Source of the DNA: Chloroflexota bacterium
GTDB taxonomy: Bacteria > Chloroflexota > Anaerolineae > J102
NCBI GenBank assembly: GCA_029782215.1
Contig: JAKOVD010000110.1
Coordinates: 45,538 to 109,537 of the forward strand
Direction: 5' to 3'
Length of the DNA stretch: 64,000 nucleotides
The notes beneath the pieces are model-generated. The model saw only the letters and a program-made list of their open reading frames with translations. It searched no databases and had not been told where the DNA came from. A program made the position numbers and the translations under genes. Of the stretch, positions 26,401-36,800 are shown one piece after another; the stretch's first letter is position 1, and the number at the start of each line of letters is the position of its first letter.

Positions 26401-26928
26401 GTCACCGTCGGTGTCAGCATATACTTCCACCAACGCCCCAACGACAGGCGCTTCCTCCAGGCCAAAGTATCCATCCTGGTTAAGGTCGTTGAACACCGTC
26501 CCGTTGATGACGATCGTGGCGGCGTCGCCGAAATCAGCCGTTGCAGTCGCATTGGGCGCAACGTTGACATCGACGCTGTTGGCCGTCGTGCTCTCGAAGT
26601 AGTGGAAGTCCGTTTCGACCACACTGTAGGCGCCCGCGCTCAGCCCCGCAAAGACGTAGCTGCCGTCGCTTCCCGTCATGGTTGTCGCCTGGAAGACCTG
26701 GCCGCCGCTCGCCGTATCGCTGATGTCAACCCGCACCGATTCGATTCCCGCCTCGCCGTCGTCCTGGATGCCGTTCCGGTTATGATCCAGGAACACAACG
26801 CCACTGATGGCAGCACCTTCTGTGACTTCAGGACCAGGTCTGCTGCCGGCAGATACCGACAGGATGGCGCCGGCCAACACAACCAGGGTCAAGCTGAAGG
26901 TCAAGATGCTGCGCAAAGTTCTGTTCAT
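23494..26928 (-). CDS. Secreted S8 subtilisin-like protease with SdrD_B and two malectin-like domains
   Basis: A 1144-residue protein. Order: signal peptide (~1-27); two SdrD_B-like domains ([40 protein letters not shown]); an I9-like propeptide ([13 protein letters not shown] to VRWAEPNG); and an S8 domain with Asp ~373 in AVVDSG, His ~409 in GHGTHVAG, Ser ~566 in SGTSMASPH and the oxyanion Asn in ASGNNG. A ~160-residue Thr/Pro linker includes ten NTPV(P/S/L)PT units. Two malectin-like domains then open RVNAGG and QVNAGG and share 'WAAD....GWGY.GG.AK', 'FAEF' and a final 'MVSAIEV' strand. Malectin domains bind glucans, so the enzyme is probably targeted to sugar polymers or the sheath. Substrate unknown. 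Confidence 0.9.
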   Translation of the reverse strand: MNRTLRSILTFSLTLVVLAGAILSVSAGSRPGPEVTEGAAISGVVFLDHNRNGIQDDGEAGIESVRVDISDTASGGQVFQATTMTGSDGSYVFAGLSAGAYSVVETDFHYFESTTANSVDVNVAPNATATADFGDAATIVINGTVFNDLNQDGYFGLEEAPVVGALVEVYADTDGDGVYQYGESLVGSANTDDQGNWVIGYLTPGPQVVRVLQPGGNSAPKSTALTLSDDDASGNVSLAIGLSGGSPMKATALRRAGHPDAVADEVVVRFVEGMGPEAVTRLLQVEGLAIRQRIPDLNIYVVRVPVGRVADYVAWFSKLADVRWAEPNGIVQGELTPTDPDYGNVLRVYAPQKIDAGSAWDVTAGDPNLIVAVVDSGLSLTHPEFNGRIAEGMDFVNGDADPSDDQGHGTHVAGIIAAAMDNGLGSTGIAPRVRIMPIKALNYANSGTWANIAAGINYAVGHGASVINLSLGGTSISQSGRDAVNNALNNNVVVVAASGNNGTYTPFYPAALAGVLAVGSTDSTDTRVSTSDYGTWLDVVAPGDRIWSTYWRSSADPTTYEFLSGTSMASPHVAALAALIRSARPELGVADVRDIIQRSAVDLGTAGRDDYYGWGRIDAGAALALAQTWAAYTPTPTMAPTPTPLPTNTPTVAPTSTATPLPTPTPTRTPTPLTPPTNTPVPPTNTPVPPTNTPVPPTNTPVPPTNTPVPPTNTPVPPTNTPVPPTNTPVSPTNTPVSPTNTPVLPTNTATPLPTNTPTPGPGGLSTTTPAPTPTPLPTSTPTSLPTSTPTLPPTATPTMAPYVQRVNAGGKLFTDSASQGWAADKAFTAGTWGYVSGSAKSSTTAVNGTVDDALYQKYREGISEYRFTVPDGAYLVTLKFAEFGTTTIGDRLMKISIEGVDVETGLDVYKMVGKATALDRTYQTTVSDGLLNIVFAKVSGRKSPMVSAVEVVSAAPASTAPTPTWTPTITPGGPTLTPMPTATPTLTFAPYYSGWQVNAGGVAYTDATGTTWAADQPYNAGSWGYTGGTAKYTTKSVNGTVDDPLYQYWRENPGEYRFAVPNGTYQVTLRFAEFEVTKASSRLMKIMIEGVVVENALSVYGTVGSATALEKTYTTTVTDGVLNIAFAQNGGSKLPMVSAIRIQ
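24698..24909 (-). repeat. 21-bp tandem repeat encoding the NTPVPPT linker
   Basis: Ten copies of a 21-bp unit in exact register with the reading frame. Seven units are near identical, while the copies toward the malectin end have diverged (NTPVSPT twice, NTPVLPT once). Homogeneity suggests recent slippage, so linker length probably varies between strains. Confidence 0.88.
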
Positions 26929-26972
26929 GGTGGCAATGATTCTCGAGACAAAAGCGAACTAAGCATTCCGTG

Positions 26973-26989
26973 CTGCGATCCGATCGCAG
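26973..26989. other. Palindrome between subtilase genes
   Basis: CTGCGATC, one base, GATCGCAG, located 3 nt after the stop of the second subtilase gene and 45 nt before the start of the first. With so short a spacer the two genes may be co-transcribed; the palindrome could be a pause or processing hairpin, or a dimer-binding site. Confidence 0.45.
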
Positions 26990-26991
26990 GT

Positions 26992-29900
26992 TCAGCCAGG
27001 CTGAACCTCGATGGCAGCGACAATGGGCGGCTTGTGGCCGCCGTTTTGACTGAAGCTGATATTCAGAACCCCGTCGTTGACCTGGATCCTGTAGGTGAGG
27101 CTGAGGGCTGCGGCGCTGCCCACCTCACCGAAAACGCTGAGCGCATTCTCAACCATGGTGTCCTCAATCGTAATGGTCATGATCCGGTCGCTTGCCTTGC
27201 TGACTTCGAACTCGACAAAATGCAGTGTGACGTCATAGACGCCGTCCGGCACGACAAACCTGTATTCGCCAGGGTTCTCCCGCCATTGCTGGTACAGCCC
27301 GGCCTCAAGCGTTCCCGCCACCGGCTTGGTGGTTGCCTTGGCCGTACCGCCTGTGTAACCCCAGGTGAGGTCATCGTACGCCTGGTCGGCATCCCACGTC
27401 TGGCCAGCCGCGTCCGTGTAGGCAACCCCACCCGCGTTGGCACGTTTTCCGCCAAAAGGCGCCGGTGTGGGCGTCTCCGCGGGCGCTGCCGATTCCGTGG
27501 GCAGAGGCGTCGCCGTGCCGCCCAAACCGCCTGCCGGCCCACTGACCTGCTGCATCAGGATCGCCGACACCATCGGCGACTTGCGTCCACTCACCTTCGT
27601 GAACGCAATGTTCAACACCCCATCGCCGACCGTCACCTGATAGGTCCTGTCCAGCGCCGTGGCCTTGCCAGCCGTCTTGTAGACATCCAGGCCCGTTTCC
27701 ACATCTGCACCTTCGAGGGTGATCTTCATTACTCGATCCCCAACGGTCGTCGTGCCGAACTCGGCGAACTTCAGCGTCACCTCGTAGTTCCCGTTGGGCA
27801 CAGTGAACTGGTATTCGCTCATCCCCTCACGGTATTTCTGATAGAGGGCGCCGTCACTGGTCCCATTGACAACCGTCGAGCTCGATTTGGCACTCCCTCC
27901 CACATAGCCCCAGGAACCGGTCATGCCCTGGTCCGCCGCCCACTTGTCGCCCGCGCCGTCCGTGAACAAGGCCCCGCCCGCATTCACCCGTTGCAGGTAG
28001 GGGATCGGAGTCGGCGTGAAGGTTGCCGTGGGCGTTGGCGTCAGGGTCGGTCCTCCGGGTGTGATCGTCGGCGTGAAGGTCGGCGTCGGCGTCGGAGGCA
28101 GCGCCGGCGCCACGGCAATCGCCGACACCATCGGCGCCTTGCGTCCACTCACCTTCGTGAACGCAATGTTCAACAGCCCATCGCTGACCGTCGCCTGATA
28201 GGTCCTGTCCAGCGCCGTGGCCTTGCCCGCCGTCTTGTAGACATCCAGGCCCGTCTCCACGTCCACACCTTCAATCGTGATCTTCATCACCCGCTCCCCA
28301 ACGGTCGTCGTCCCAAACTCGGCGAACTTCAGCATCACCTGGTAGTCCCCGTTGGGCAGCGTGAACCGGTACTCGGTCATGCCTTCGCGATACTTCTGGT
28401 AAAGCGCATCGTCGGTCGTGCCGTTGACCGCACTTGTGCTCGACTTCGCGGAACCGCTCACGTAGCCCCAACCGCCGGCGGTGAATGCCTGGTCAGCCGC
28501 CCATGTCGCGGCGGTCGCGTTTGGAAACGCCTTGCCGCCCGCGTTCACGCGCTGGACGTAGGCTGGCGGGGTCGGCGTCGCCGTCGGCGTCGCCGTCGCC
28601 CTCGCAACCGACCACGCTCCGCTTGCCGCGAGCGCCGCCCCGACGTCCAGGCGCCCGTAGCCGGTGAAGGCATCGAGGCCGTCGCCTCCTACGTCAAAGG
28701 CCGTTTGCTCCAGGATGGCCTGCAGGTCACCGGGCGTCAGGTCCGGGCGGTTCGACAGCAGCAGCGCCGCTGCCGCGCTCACGAACGGCGCCGCCATCGA
28801 CGTTCCGCTCAGGAATTCATAAGCGCCGGGATTGTCCGACCGCCAGTAGGTGCTCCACACCGTGTCTGCAGGCGCCGCCAGGTCCACGTCGCTGTTGAAC
28901 GTCGACTGGTCCCACCAGCCGCCAGACATGTTCGTCCCGCCCACCGACAGGGCCTCCGCATACGAACCAGGATACCAGGCGCGGTTGTCGGCGGTATTAC
29001 CCGCGGCTGCCACCACCAGCGCCCCCTGGTTCGTGGCGGCGATGATGGCGTCGTGGAGCGCCTGTGAGTCGTTAGGGCCACCTAGGCTCAGGTTGATGAC
29101 CCTGGCGCCGTGCTGCACCGCATAGTCGATGCCGGCGGCAAAGGTGGCATAGTTGCCCGAGTTGGCGCTGTTCAGGACCTTGACCGGAAGGATGCGGACC
29201 CCCGCAGCCACGCCGGCGCTCCCCTGCTCGTTGTTGATCGCCGCCGCCATGATTCCCGCCACATGCGTCCCGTGGCCGTTGTCGTCGCTGGCGTCCCCGT
29301 CGTTGTTGACGAAATCCCATCCCGGCAGCAAGGCCGCGCTCAGCTCCGGATGGATCGGTGATACACCCGTGTCCACGACGGCAACGATGATGGCGCTGCG
29401 GCCGAGGCTGATGTTCCATGCCGCCGGTGCGCCCACCTGGTGCGGCCCATAGCCCTTGGTCGGGTCGGCGAAGTCGGGATCGTCAGGAAAAGTGCTCTTG
29501 ACGCCCTCGTCGACTACCGGAGCGTTCGCGTCCGCGGTTGCCGCCTGGGTTTCCTGCGCTTGCGGCGGCGAGGCTGGCGGCGCATCGCCGCCCACGTAGT
29601 TCGGTTCCGCCCACTTCACCTCCGGGTAGAGGTCGGGGGTATTGAAGTCGTCGATATCCTGATCCATGCGCCCCGGCGGTGTTGCGATCACCCAGGCGTT
29701 GATCCCGGGCACCTCCCACAGCGGCGTATTGCCCTTCTCATTGATGATGGTCTGGATCCGCTCGGAAGGTGTGCCGTCCTTGAAGCCTACGATCACCTGG
29801 CTCTCGACAAAGCGCTTCTGAGCATGGCCGAAGTTGATGCCGGTTGCCGCCTGCCCCACCGCCTCGAAGGTCACAGCAGCGTAGCTGCGCGACGACAGGG

Positions 29901-30249
29901 TCTCGTGACGCGGAAGCGTATGCGTGTCCGGTTGGATGAGATAGGTCCCCTGGCCGCAGACCTGCAAAACATAGTCACCGTACCAGTCGGTGCTTTGCGT
30001 GTCCAGGACCGTTTCCTTCTTGCCTGGCTTCGCGTCTCCGTCATCGTCGCGGACCAGCCGCATTGTCACCCCCTCTGTCCCCGTTTCGCCGTCGTCGAGC
30101 ACACCATTGGCGTTGGCGTCGGCGAAAACCTTGCCCGCGATGGAATTCATCGCTTCCGGCGCGCAATCGTCGGCGCGCGCGGCAAGCGTCCCAACGCCAG
30201 CCAGCACACCGATAAGGATGATGACAAGGCACATGGCCAGAAGCCGCAT
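26992..30249 (-). CDS. Secreted S8 subtilisin-like protease with three malectin-like domains
   Basis: About 1085 residues. The signal peptide is MRLLAMCLVIILIGVLAG to AARA. One SdrD_B-like domain (AGKVFADANANGVLDDGETG) is followed by an I9-like propeptide (SQVIVGFKDGTPSERIQ to VKWAEPNYVGG). In the S8 domain the catalytic residues are Asp ~292 (AVVDTG), His ~329 (GHGTHVAG) and Ser ~484 (SGTSMAAPF). Three malectin-like domains follow (~564-715, ~753-901, ~940-1085), joined by short Thr/Pro linkers. The first two are close copies, sharing for example [20 protein letters not shown]. The ATG at 30249 is chosen because AGGAGG lies 6 nt before it; ATG 30270 and GTG 30360 lie before the signal peptide and lack a ribosome site. 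Confidence 0.9.
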   Translation of the reverse strand: MRLLAMCLVIILIGVLAGVGTLAARADDCAPEAMNSIAGKVFADANANGVLDDGETGTEGVTMRLVRDDDGDAKPGKKETVLDTQSTDWYGDYVLQVCGQGTYLIQPDTHTLPRHETLSSRSYAAVTFEAVGQAATGINFGHAQKRFVESQVIVGFKDGTPSERIQTIINEKGNTPLWEVPGINAWVIATPPGRMDQDIDDFNTPDLYPEVKWAEPNYVGGDAPPASPPQAQETQAATADANAPVVDEGVKSTFPDDPDFADPTKGYGPHQVGAPAAWNISLGRSAIIVAVVDTGVSPIHPELSAALLPGWDFVNNDGDASDDNGHGTHVAGIMAAAINNEQGSAGVAAGVRILPVKVLNSANSGNYATFAAGIDYAVQHGARVINLSLGGPNDSQALHDAIIAATNQGALVVAAAGNTADNRAWYPGSYAEALSVGGTNMSGGWWDQSTFNSDVDLAAPADTVWSTYWRSDNPGAYEFLSGTSMAAPFVSAAAALLLSNRPDLTPGDLQAILEQTAFDVGGDGLDAFTGYGRLDVGAALAASGAWSVARATATPTATPTPPAYVQRVNAGGKAFPNATAATWAADQAFTAGGWGYVSGSAKSSTSAVNGTTDDALYQKYREGMTEYRFTLPNGDYQVMLKFAEFGTTTVGERVMKITIEGVDVETGLDVYKTAGKATALDRTYQATVSDGLLNIAFTKVSGRKAPMVSAIAVAPALPPTPTPTFTPTITPGGPTLTPTPTATFTPTPIPYLQRVNAGGALFTDGAGDKWAADQGMTGSWGYVGGSAKSSSTVVNGTSDGALYQKYREGMSEYQFTVPNGNYEVTLKFAEFGTTTVGDRVMKITLEGADVETGLDVYKTAGKATALDRTYQVTVGDGVLNIAFTKVSGRKSPMVSAILMQQVSGPAGGLGGTATPLPTESAAPAETPTPAPFGGKRANAGGVAYTDAAGQTWDADQAYDDLTWGYTGGTAKATTKPVAGTLEAGLYQQWRENPGEYRFVVPDGVYDVTLHFVEFEVSKASDRIMTITIEDTMVENALSVFGEVGSAAALSLTYRIQVNDGVLNISFSQNGGHKPPIVAAIEVQPG

Positions 30250-30439
30250 CACCTTCCTCCTGAGAGTCATGTCAAAGCAAAAGGGAAAACCAGCAGCAGT
30301 CACGGCGATCAAAGGGGTCAGGCAACAATCAGGCGGCCATTTTGGCAGCCGGGGACACACCGCGTCACATATCCTCGGCCATGCCGCAGGCGACGCCCAA
30401 TGCTATCAGTCATTTTACGATGCGGCGATTGACGGGAAG

Positions 30440-30461
30440 CTTACAGTTGGCTTGCAATTGG
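30440..30461. promoter_or_regulatory. 11-nt-phased direct repeat, second copy
   Basis: CTTACA, five bases, CTTGCA (30440-30445, 30451-30456) with TTGG after each hexamer, matching the element at 23388. It lies ~30-50 nt downstream of the predicted transcription start from the promoter at 30499-30527. At this position it would act as a repressor site, or it serves a second promoter I cannot see. Confidence 0.45.
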
Positions 30462-30498
30462 CACTAACCGATGATTCGCTGTACGAAAGATGTGAGCA

Positions 30499-30527
30499 AT
30501 TATACTTTTGCATGCAGCCGCTTCCAA
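30499..30527 (-). promoter_or_regulatory. Promoter for the second subtilase gene
   Basis: On the minus strand TTGGAA, 17 nt, TATAAT. The predicted start is near 30492, leaving a ~240-nt 5' UTR before the ATG at 30249. Confidence 0.65.
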
Positions 30528-30747
30528 ATGCGCCCGCCGTGCTCATAGACCTTCGCAAAGCGCCCAAGGCGGCAGCCCATCCGCGCCCTGCTCCCCACAC
30601 CCACGTGCTGTGGCAGCGTGCTCGCGCCTTATGACGCGGGCGGCGTCGCCTCGAGCCCCAAACAAACAGGCGGTACGCATGCGTTCCGCCAGCGCCATTT
30701 CATTCTTGCGGCAGTCTTCGGCGCCAACGGCGCCTGGTCAGGGCCGC
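30528..30747. other. Spacer between subtilase genes; hairpin only
   Basis: This is the upstream part of a 498-nt gap. GGCGCC, AAC, GGCGCC at 30720-30734, 13 nt beyond the stop of the third subtilase gene, can form a small GC-rich terminator-like stem without a T tract. I see nothing else here beyond the promoter and direct repeat listed separately. Confidence 0.5.
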
Positions 30748-33252
30748 TTAGTTGGCTGCCGCCACCTCAACCGCCGACACCATCGGCGCCAGCTTTCCGC
30801 TCACCTTGGCAAATTGGATGTTCATCAGCCCATCGCGCACGGTCACCTGGTAGCTCCGGTCCAGCGCCGTAGCGCCAGCGCCTGCCGTCCTGTAGACATC
30901 CAGACCCGTTTCAACGGTGATGCCTTCGATGGTCACCTTCATCACCCTGGCGCCGGCGGCCTTGGCCGCGAACTCGGCGAACCGCAGCGTCACTTGGTAG
31001 CTCCCGTTTGGAACCGTGAAGCGGAATTCCGACAGCCCCTCCCGGTACTGCTGGTAGAGCTTGTCATCCACTGTCCGGTTCACCGCCGCCGCGTTCGACT
31101 TGGCGCTGCCGCCGACATAGCCCCATCCGCCCCGCGAGTACGACTTGTCGGCCGACCAGCTCTGCGCCGCGCTATCCATGAAAGCGGCGCCGCCGGCATT
31201 GATGCGCTGCGTGTACGTAATCGGCGTTGCCGTCGGCAGCGAGGTGGCCGTCGCCGTTGGCAAGGGCGTTGGCGTCCAGGTCGGCAGCGAGGTGGCCGTC
31301 GCCGTTGGCAAGGGCGTCGGCGTCCAGGTCGGCGTCGGGGTTGCCGTCGGCAGCGGGGTGGCTGTCGGTTTGGTCGTCGGAGTCGCGGTCGGCAGCGGGG
31401 TGGCCGTCGCCGTTGGCAGGGGCGTTGGCGTCCAGGTCGGCAGCGGGGTGGCCGTCGCCGTTGGCAAGGGCGTTGGCGTCCAGGTCGGCAGCGGGGTCGC
31501 TGTTGGCGTGGGTGTGGACGTGGGCAGCGGGGTGGCCGTCGCCGTCGGCTCGGCCGTCGGTGTCCAGATCGGCTCCGTTGTGGCCGTAGGCTCTGGGGTG
31601 GCCGTAGGCTCTGGGGTGGCGGTAGCGCCGCTGCCGTCCACGGCCAGGCTGACTGCTGCTCCCGCATCGAGGCGTCCCCATCCGTAGTAGTCGTCCCGGC
31701 CCGGGTCGCCCAGGTCCAGGGCTGTCTGCTGGATCAGCTCGCCAATCGCGGCGGCGCTCAGGTCGGGTCGCACCGAGCGGATGAGCGCTGCCACACCCGC
31801 AACCTCAGGCGAGGCCATGGAGGTGCCGGTCAGGAATTCGTAGGAGTCTGTCGCCGTGGAAGTCCGCCAGTAGGCGTTCCAGATACGGTCGCCCGGCGCC
31901 GTCACGTCGACGTACGCGCCGTAGCTGGAGCTGGAGACCCGGGCATCGGCAGCGTCCGTGGACCCCACGCCGATGACGCCCTCCAGCGCCGCAGGGTAGA
32001 AGGCCAGGTTACTGCCGTTGTTCCCAGCGGCGGCCACCACCACCACATTGTGCGCCAGGGCATAGGCCACGGCGTCGCGACCGCTCTGCGAGATCGAGGT
32101 CCCGCCGAGGCTCAGGTTGATGACGCTGGCGCCATGGTCGACGGCGTAGTTGATGCCAGCGGCGATGTTGGCCCAGGTCCCGGAATTGGCGTAGTTGAGC
32201 GACTTGATCGGCAGGACCTTCACATTCGGAGCAATGCCGGCGGTCCCAAGGCCGTTGTTAATCGCCGCTGCCACGATCCCAGCCACGTGCGTTCCGTGTC
32301 CCTGGTCGTCCGCAGGATCGGCGTCGCTGTTGACGAAGTCCCAACCGGGGACAATGCGGTCAGCGAACTCGGGATGCGAGGCCGAGATTCCGCTGTCGAC
32401 CACCGCCACGATCAGGTTCGGGTCGCCCGTGGTGATGTCCCAGGCGGTGTCGGTATGGATCTTCTGCGGTGCGTAGACGCGCAGGCTGTTGCTGTAGTCG
32501 GGATCGTTGGGGGTCAACTGGCCCTGCACGATGGCGTTGGGCTCCGCCCACACGGTGTGTGGAAGCTGCCCCAGCAGGTTGACGTATTCGTTCACCCGGC
32601 CCATCGGCACCCCCACCACCACCATGTTGAGGCCGTCCACGCGGAGCCTGGTCACCAGACCGTTGGCGGCCAGGATGGCGTTGATGGCTTCAGGCGACGT
32701 CCCTGCATCGAAGCGAACCACTGCCTCATCGGCGACCACCGCCGGCTCCGTCCGCAGCGGAGGCACCACACCGTCGCCTGCCTTGTGGGTCCGGATCGCA
32801 CCCTTCAGAATTCCGTTTTCGGTCACGGTGCCGGCCACGGTGGCCGCCAGCGCTTCCAAGTTGTTCGACATGAGGCGCAACACATAGGCCGACGGCTTCA
32901 GCGTACCGGCATCGTAGTTGCCCGCGCCATCCGTGATGGCCGTGGCGACCAGCGGCTCGCCGTCGTCGACGGTGCCGTTCCGGTTCTGATCCTCGAAAAC
33001 CTCGACTTTGGCGCCCGCAACGCCCTGTTCGCCCAAGCTTTGGTAACCATCGCCATCACGGTCGTCGTAGACCACGCCGTTGATGGCGGCGCTCGCCATG
33101 CCGTCGGTCGCAACCGTTCCCACTGGCTGCCCAGCGCTGGCCAGGGGAACTTCCCGGTAGATGCATGCCTCGGCCGGAGGGGCTACCACAGTCGCCGTCC
33201 CCAGCACAACAAGGACGGCGATTGACCGTAAGGTGGCATTCAGTTGCTTCAT
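30748..33252 (-). CDS. Secreted S8 subtilisin-like protease with one malectin-like domain
   Basis: An 834-residue protein. Signal peptide to about residue 29 ([16 protein letters not shown]). One SdrD_B-like domain ([20 protein letters not shown]) and an I9-like propeptide ([17 protein letters not shown] to TVWAEPNA) precede the S8 domain. Catalytic residues are Asp ~284 (AVVDSG), His ~316 (GHGTHVAG) and Ser ~477 (TGTSMASPE). A ~140-residue linker of [20 protein letters not shown] repeats leads to one malectin-like domain ([12 protein letters not shown] to MVSAVEV). The protease core is much closer to the 23494-26928 protein (both have [18 protein letters not shown] and [17 protein letters not shown]) than to the middle gene. 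Start 33252 has GGGAGA upstream. Confidence 0.9.
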   Translation of the reverse strand: MKQLNATLRSIAVLVVLGTATVVAPPAEACIYREVPLASAGQPVGTVATDGMASAAINGVVYDDRDGDGYQSLGEQGVAGAKVEVFEDQNRNGTVDDGEPLVATAITDGAGNYDAGTLKPSAYVLRLMSNNLEALAATVAGTVTENGILKGAIRTHKAGDGVVPPLRTEPAVVADEAVVRFDAGTSPEAINAILAANGLVTRLRVDGLNMVVVGVPMGRVNEYVNLLGQLPHTVWAEPNAIVQGQLTPNDPDYSNSLRVYAPQKIHTDTAWDITTGDPNLIVAVVDSGISASHPEFADRIVPGWDFVNSDADPADDQGHGTHVAGIVAAAINNGLGTAGIAPNVKVLPIKSLNYANSGTWANIAAGINYAVDHGASVINLSLGGTSISQSGRDAVAYALAHNVVVVAAAGNNGSNLAFYPAALEGVIGVGSTDAADARVSSSSYGAYVDVTAPGDRIWNAYWRTSTATDSYEFLTGTSMASPEVAGVAALIRSVRPDLSAAAIGELIQQTALDLGDPGRDDYYGWGRLDAGAAVSLAVDGSGATATPEPTATPEPTATTEPIWTPTAEPTATATPLPTSTPTPTATPLPTWTPTPLPTATATPLPTWTPTPLPTATATPLPTATPTTKPTATPLPTATPTPTWTPTPLPTATATSLPTWTPTPLPTATATSLPTATPITYTQRINAGGAAFMDSAAQSWSADKSYSRGGWGYVGGSAKSNAAAVNRTVDDKLYQQYREGLSEFRFTVPNGSYQVTLRFAEFAAKAAGARVMKVTIEGITVETGLDVYRTAGAGATALDRSYQVTVRDGLMNIQFAKVSGKLAPMVSAVEVAAAN
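31215..31640 (-). repeat. Low-complexity Thr/Pro linker repeats in the third subtilase gene
   Basis: Imperfect tandem DNA units encode alternating [10 protein letters not shown] and TPLPTWTP blocks, with some Ser, Lys and Glu substitutions. They are longer and less regular than the 21-bp array in the first subtilase gene. Such rigid, probably glycosylated spacers separate enzyme and binding domains in many secreted Chloroflexota proteins. Confidence 0.75.
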
Positions 33253-33287
33253 GGCGTCTCGGTTCTCCCTGTAATATTTTGCATTCC

Positions 33288-33316
33288 ATCATACATTGAT
33301 AACTGATATTTAGCAA
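33288..33316 (-). promoter_or_regulatory. Promoter for the third subtilase gene
   Basis: On the minus strand TTGCTA, 17 nt, TATGAT, in a locally AT-rich patch (33250-33330) that stands out in this GC-rich DNA. The 5' UTR would be ~30 nt. Confidence 0.6.
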
Positions 33317-33770
33317 AAACAAATATCGGCTTTTTGTGTGCATGCGTGCGCTTTGGCATTGCCATCAACCGTCCGTCGCAGATGTCGACGGCTCTCCCTC
33401 GCCAAGACGGGACGCATGCACCCAGCCTACGGTATGGCAGCCGCTTTGAGCAGCCAGGCGCTGCCCTGCGCAGCGCCTCCGCCGCATGTTTTGGCACACA
33501 CCACCCATAGCACGACTGCCTGCCGCATCCCGATCGGCGCCTGGCATTGGAAGCACCGATTTCCTATTCCTCTGCCGTCAGCCCCACACCTGCACACGTT
33601 ATTGCGGCCGGAGCCGCAAGTCCCCCGAACATGCACGCGCCCTCCTTGGTCGCTCAGTGCCTGGTGTCCGCGGTCTCGGTCACCGGCGCCTCATCGTTGG
33701 GTGGAAGCGCCAGGCCAGGGTCGTGCCTGAGCCATCCTCCCTGCTGCCATGGCTGTCAAGAAGGTGCAAA
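33317..33770. other. Spacer without a supported gene
   Basis: Open frames here are short, have no ribosome site and no recognisable product on either strand. It separates the protease cluster from the giant surface-protein genes. Confidence 0.6.
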
Positions 33771-33813
33771 CAGCCTGGCGCGGCATCTTCTCATGAGATG
33801 CCGCGCCAGGCTG
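33771..33813 (-). terminator. Terminator of the 3106-residue protein gene
   Basis: An 18-bp perfect stem: CAGCCTGGCGCGGCATCT (33771-33788) and its complement at 33796-33813, with a 7-nt loop, 76 nt after the stop codon. It is followed on the minus strand by a short T run (TGTTTGC) and later TTCTT. It is the longest hairpin I found in the window. Confidence 0.75.
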
Positions 33814-33888
33814 CGAAAAAGAAACTGACGAGCGCTGCCGTGCCGGGTAGGGACGGTCTTTCCGGCGGCTCGGGCCCGCGCCCACCAG

Positions 33889-36800
33889 CTAGCGGTCCTG
33901 CAGGTACACCGGCGCAAACACGCGCAGCCTCTGCATCTCCAGGGAGGCGGGACCGACCTCCTCGTTCCGGCCGTCAGCCGTCATGACCTCCACCTTGTAG
34001 GCCACTGGCGTTGAACCCGGCGCCGTCCTGTCGACAAACTCATACGCATTGCCGGTGTTGCTGCCTGCGGACTGCGCCGCGATCAGGTCCTGGTTGAGCG
34101 CCGCGTAGTCGCCGCCGTTCTCGCTGCGCAGGACCACAAAGCCAGCGATGCTGCTCTCCGAGGCCGTCTTCCAGCGCACGACGACGTCCATGCCCACCGG
34201 CGTCGCCGAGAACCCGTAGACGCCCAGGCCCGTGGGACGCTGGATTCTCACCCCTGCCTCGCTCTCTTGGGCCGGCAGAGGCGTTGACACCGGCGGCAGC
34301 GGCCCCTGCGCGCCATCTGGATCAGCCACGGCATTCTTCACTGTGGCTGTGTTGAGCGTCGCCCCGTTTTGCAGCGTTGTGGTGTCATCGCGCGCCGTGA
34401 ACCACACCGTCACCGTCGCCGTCCCGCCCTTCGGCGCCAGGTCGCCCAGGTCCGTAGTCACGTCGGTCCAGGCAATGACCCCATCGTTGGCGTGGTCGGT
34501 GGAGTCCGGGGTGGCAAAGTCGCCGCCGAAGCCGTACGTCAGGAAGGTGTTGTTGTAGGTATCCTCCAACGGCAGCGTCGTAATCCAGGTGCCGCCCGTA
34601 TTCGTAATCCGGATGGTGAAGCTGATCGGTTCGCCCGGCCGCACCGGATCCCGCGTGTACAGCGTCTTCGTCACCTGGTAGCTGGAGACGATATTCACGC
34701 CGAAGTCCGTGGTCGTGTTCGCCTGCCCAGCGCCCAGGATCACCGTCATCTGCGCCGGATTCGGGACAGTCGGGGACCAGTTTTCCAGCGTGCCGCCTGC
34801 CTGGAACTCAGCCGGATCGATCGCCACGCAGTAGGTGCCGGACGCCAGGCCGTTGAAGACATAGGCGCCGCCTGCCGCCGTCGTCGCCGTGGCGAGGGGA
34901 CCGCCAACACCCGGGCAGGCGCCCGTAAACAGGTCAAGCGTCACGTTGTCGATGCCCGACTCGCCGCCGTTCACAGAGCCGCTGCCATCGGCATCCCACC
35001 ACACCAGGTCGCCGATGCTCGCTGTCACCAGGGAGTTCACGTCGTCATCCCTGTTGTTGTCGGGCGTGGGGTCGGCCCCATGGCTGCCGTCATCGCGCAC
35101 GCTGGCCAGGTTGGTGATGCTGGTCGCGCCTGGAGCCGGTAAGTCCACTTTGACTGCGAACTGCACCCTTGTCGTGCCCGACGCCGCCAGCGTCCCCACA
35201 GAGTACTGGCACGTCGTATTCGCCGCGGCGCCATCGGCGCAACTCCAGCCAGCGCTGCTGCCCGCCGTGTTGAACACCGTGTGGAGCGGTACTGTGTCCG
35301 AGATGACGACGCCTGTCGCGCCCACCGGACCGGAGTTGTGCACAGTCAGCCCGTAGACCACCAGCGCCCCCGGCTCCACAGAGCCTTGTCCGTCGTCTTT
35401 CGTCAGCTCCAAGTCAGGTGCGATCACCGTGACAGCAGCATCGTCCGTGACGTTCGCCTGGAAGCGTTCGCCAGCGTCCTGGCCCGGCAGGGTGGTTGCC
35501 TGCGTCACAGTGGCCGTGTTCTTGATCACTTGCCCGTTCACCACATTACCATCCAGCCTTGCCCGGAAGCGGATCGTGCTCGTTTCATTCACCTGCAGGG
35601 ATGTCCAAGCGGCGCTGACCGTCCCTCCCGACTCCTGGAGCGACAAGGGCGTCACCCCACTCACATAGGTCAGACCGCCGTCATACGTCAGGCCCGTGGG
35701 CAGCGTGTCCTGCGCTGCCACCTCAAAGCCGGTGGCCGTCCCGGCATTCGCAAAGGTAAGCGTCACCGTCACCACGCCGTTGGCGGCAGCCTGGACAGGG
35801 TCGATGTCCTTGACAATCGTGACCTGCGGCTCGACCACCACCGTCGTCACCGTGCTGGACTCTGCCACGACTCCCGCCGCGACTTGGGCGGTGGCGCTGT
35901 TGGTCAGGAGCGTTTGGCCAGGCGGCAACCCATGATTGCCCGCCACATCCAGCACGCGGCAGCGCAAACGGATCACAAAGCCGTTGTTGTCAGGATCGTT
36001 GTCCGCAGCCACGGTGATGGTGCTGAAGTCGATCTCGACGTCCTGTCCGTCGGCGCCGTTTCCCATCGGCGTCACGGTGGCTGCAGGCAGCACGCCGTTG
36101 AACCCGGTGGCATCGACAACGACCGATCCCCCTATGTAGCCCATGCCCGCCGGCACCTTGTCAACCACCTTCAGACTGGGCATCGTGCCCTCGGGGAGGT
36201 CGATCGCCAGTGTGTAGGTCACAACCTCGCCGATCGTGACGTTGCTCCCGGTCGTGTGCGCCGCCGACGTCGAGTCGAGGGCCTTGCTGATTCCGTAGCC
36301 GGCCGTCACGAACTCGGCGCTCGCCTGCACCTCGTAGTCGTTCAGCCCGCCTGCATTCAGCAGGCCGTCCCCGGACGTGCGCTCATCCACTGCCGCGCCC
36401 TTCTGCGACGACCACGTGACGTCGCCGGTGTTCCGAATGTTTTGACTGGGCGTGACCGTGCTTGCGATCTGCGCCTGGAACTTCACCGTAACGCTGGCGC
36501 CGAGCGGCAGATCGAAGCTGCCATCTGCGAGATTGGGTACTCGCAGCACCCCGCCGGAGATCTGGGCGGAAGGCGTTGGAATGCCGCTGGCCGTGACGCT
36601 GACCACCGCCGGGTTGGTCAGCCCGGAAGGGATGCTGTCCGCGAACACGGCATCGTAAGCCGTGGCGCCGCTCACGGCGGCGTGGTCGATCAGCACGGTG
36701 TAGGTCACGATCCCGCCGGCATCGGGCGGTGATGCCGCGCCGGTGAGGGCCTTGCTCAGTCGCAGCACCGGTTCCACCACCTGGAACCCGTCGGACGCCG

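Noticed and set aside
25696..33225. Very long plus-strand open frames opposite the subtilase genes (up to ~1120 codons)
   Set aside because: Compositions are dominated by Arg, His, Gly and Val and mirror the sense codons; there is no start signal, and the opposite strand encodes complete proteases with catalytic motifs.
33317..33770. Short open frames in the spacer after the third subtilase promoter
   Set aside because: Several overlap on both strands, none has a ribosome site or known motif, and composition is not codon-like.
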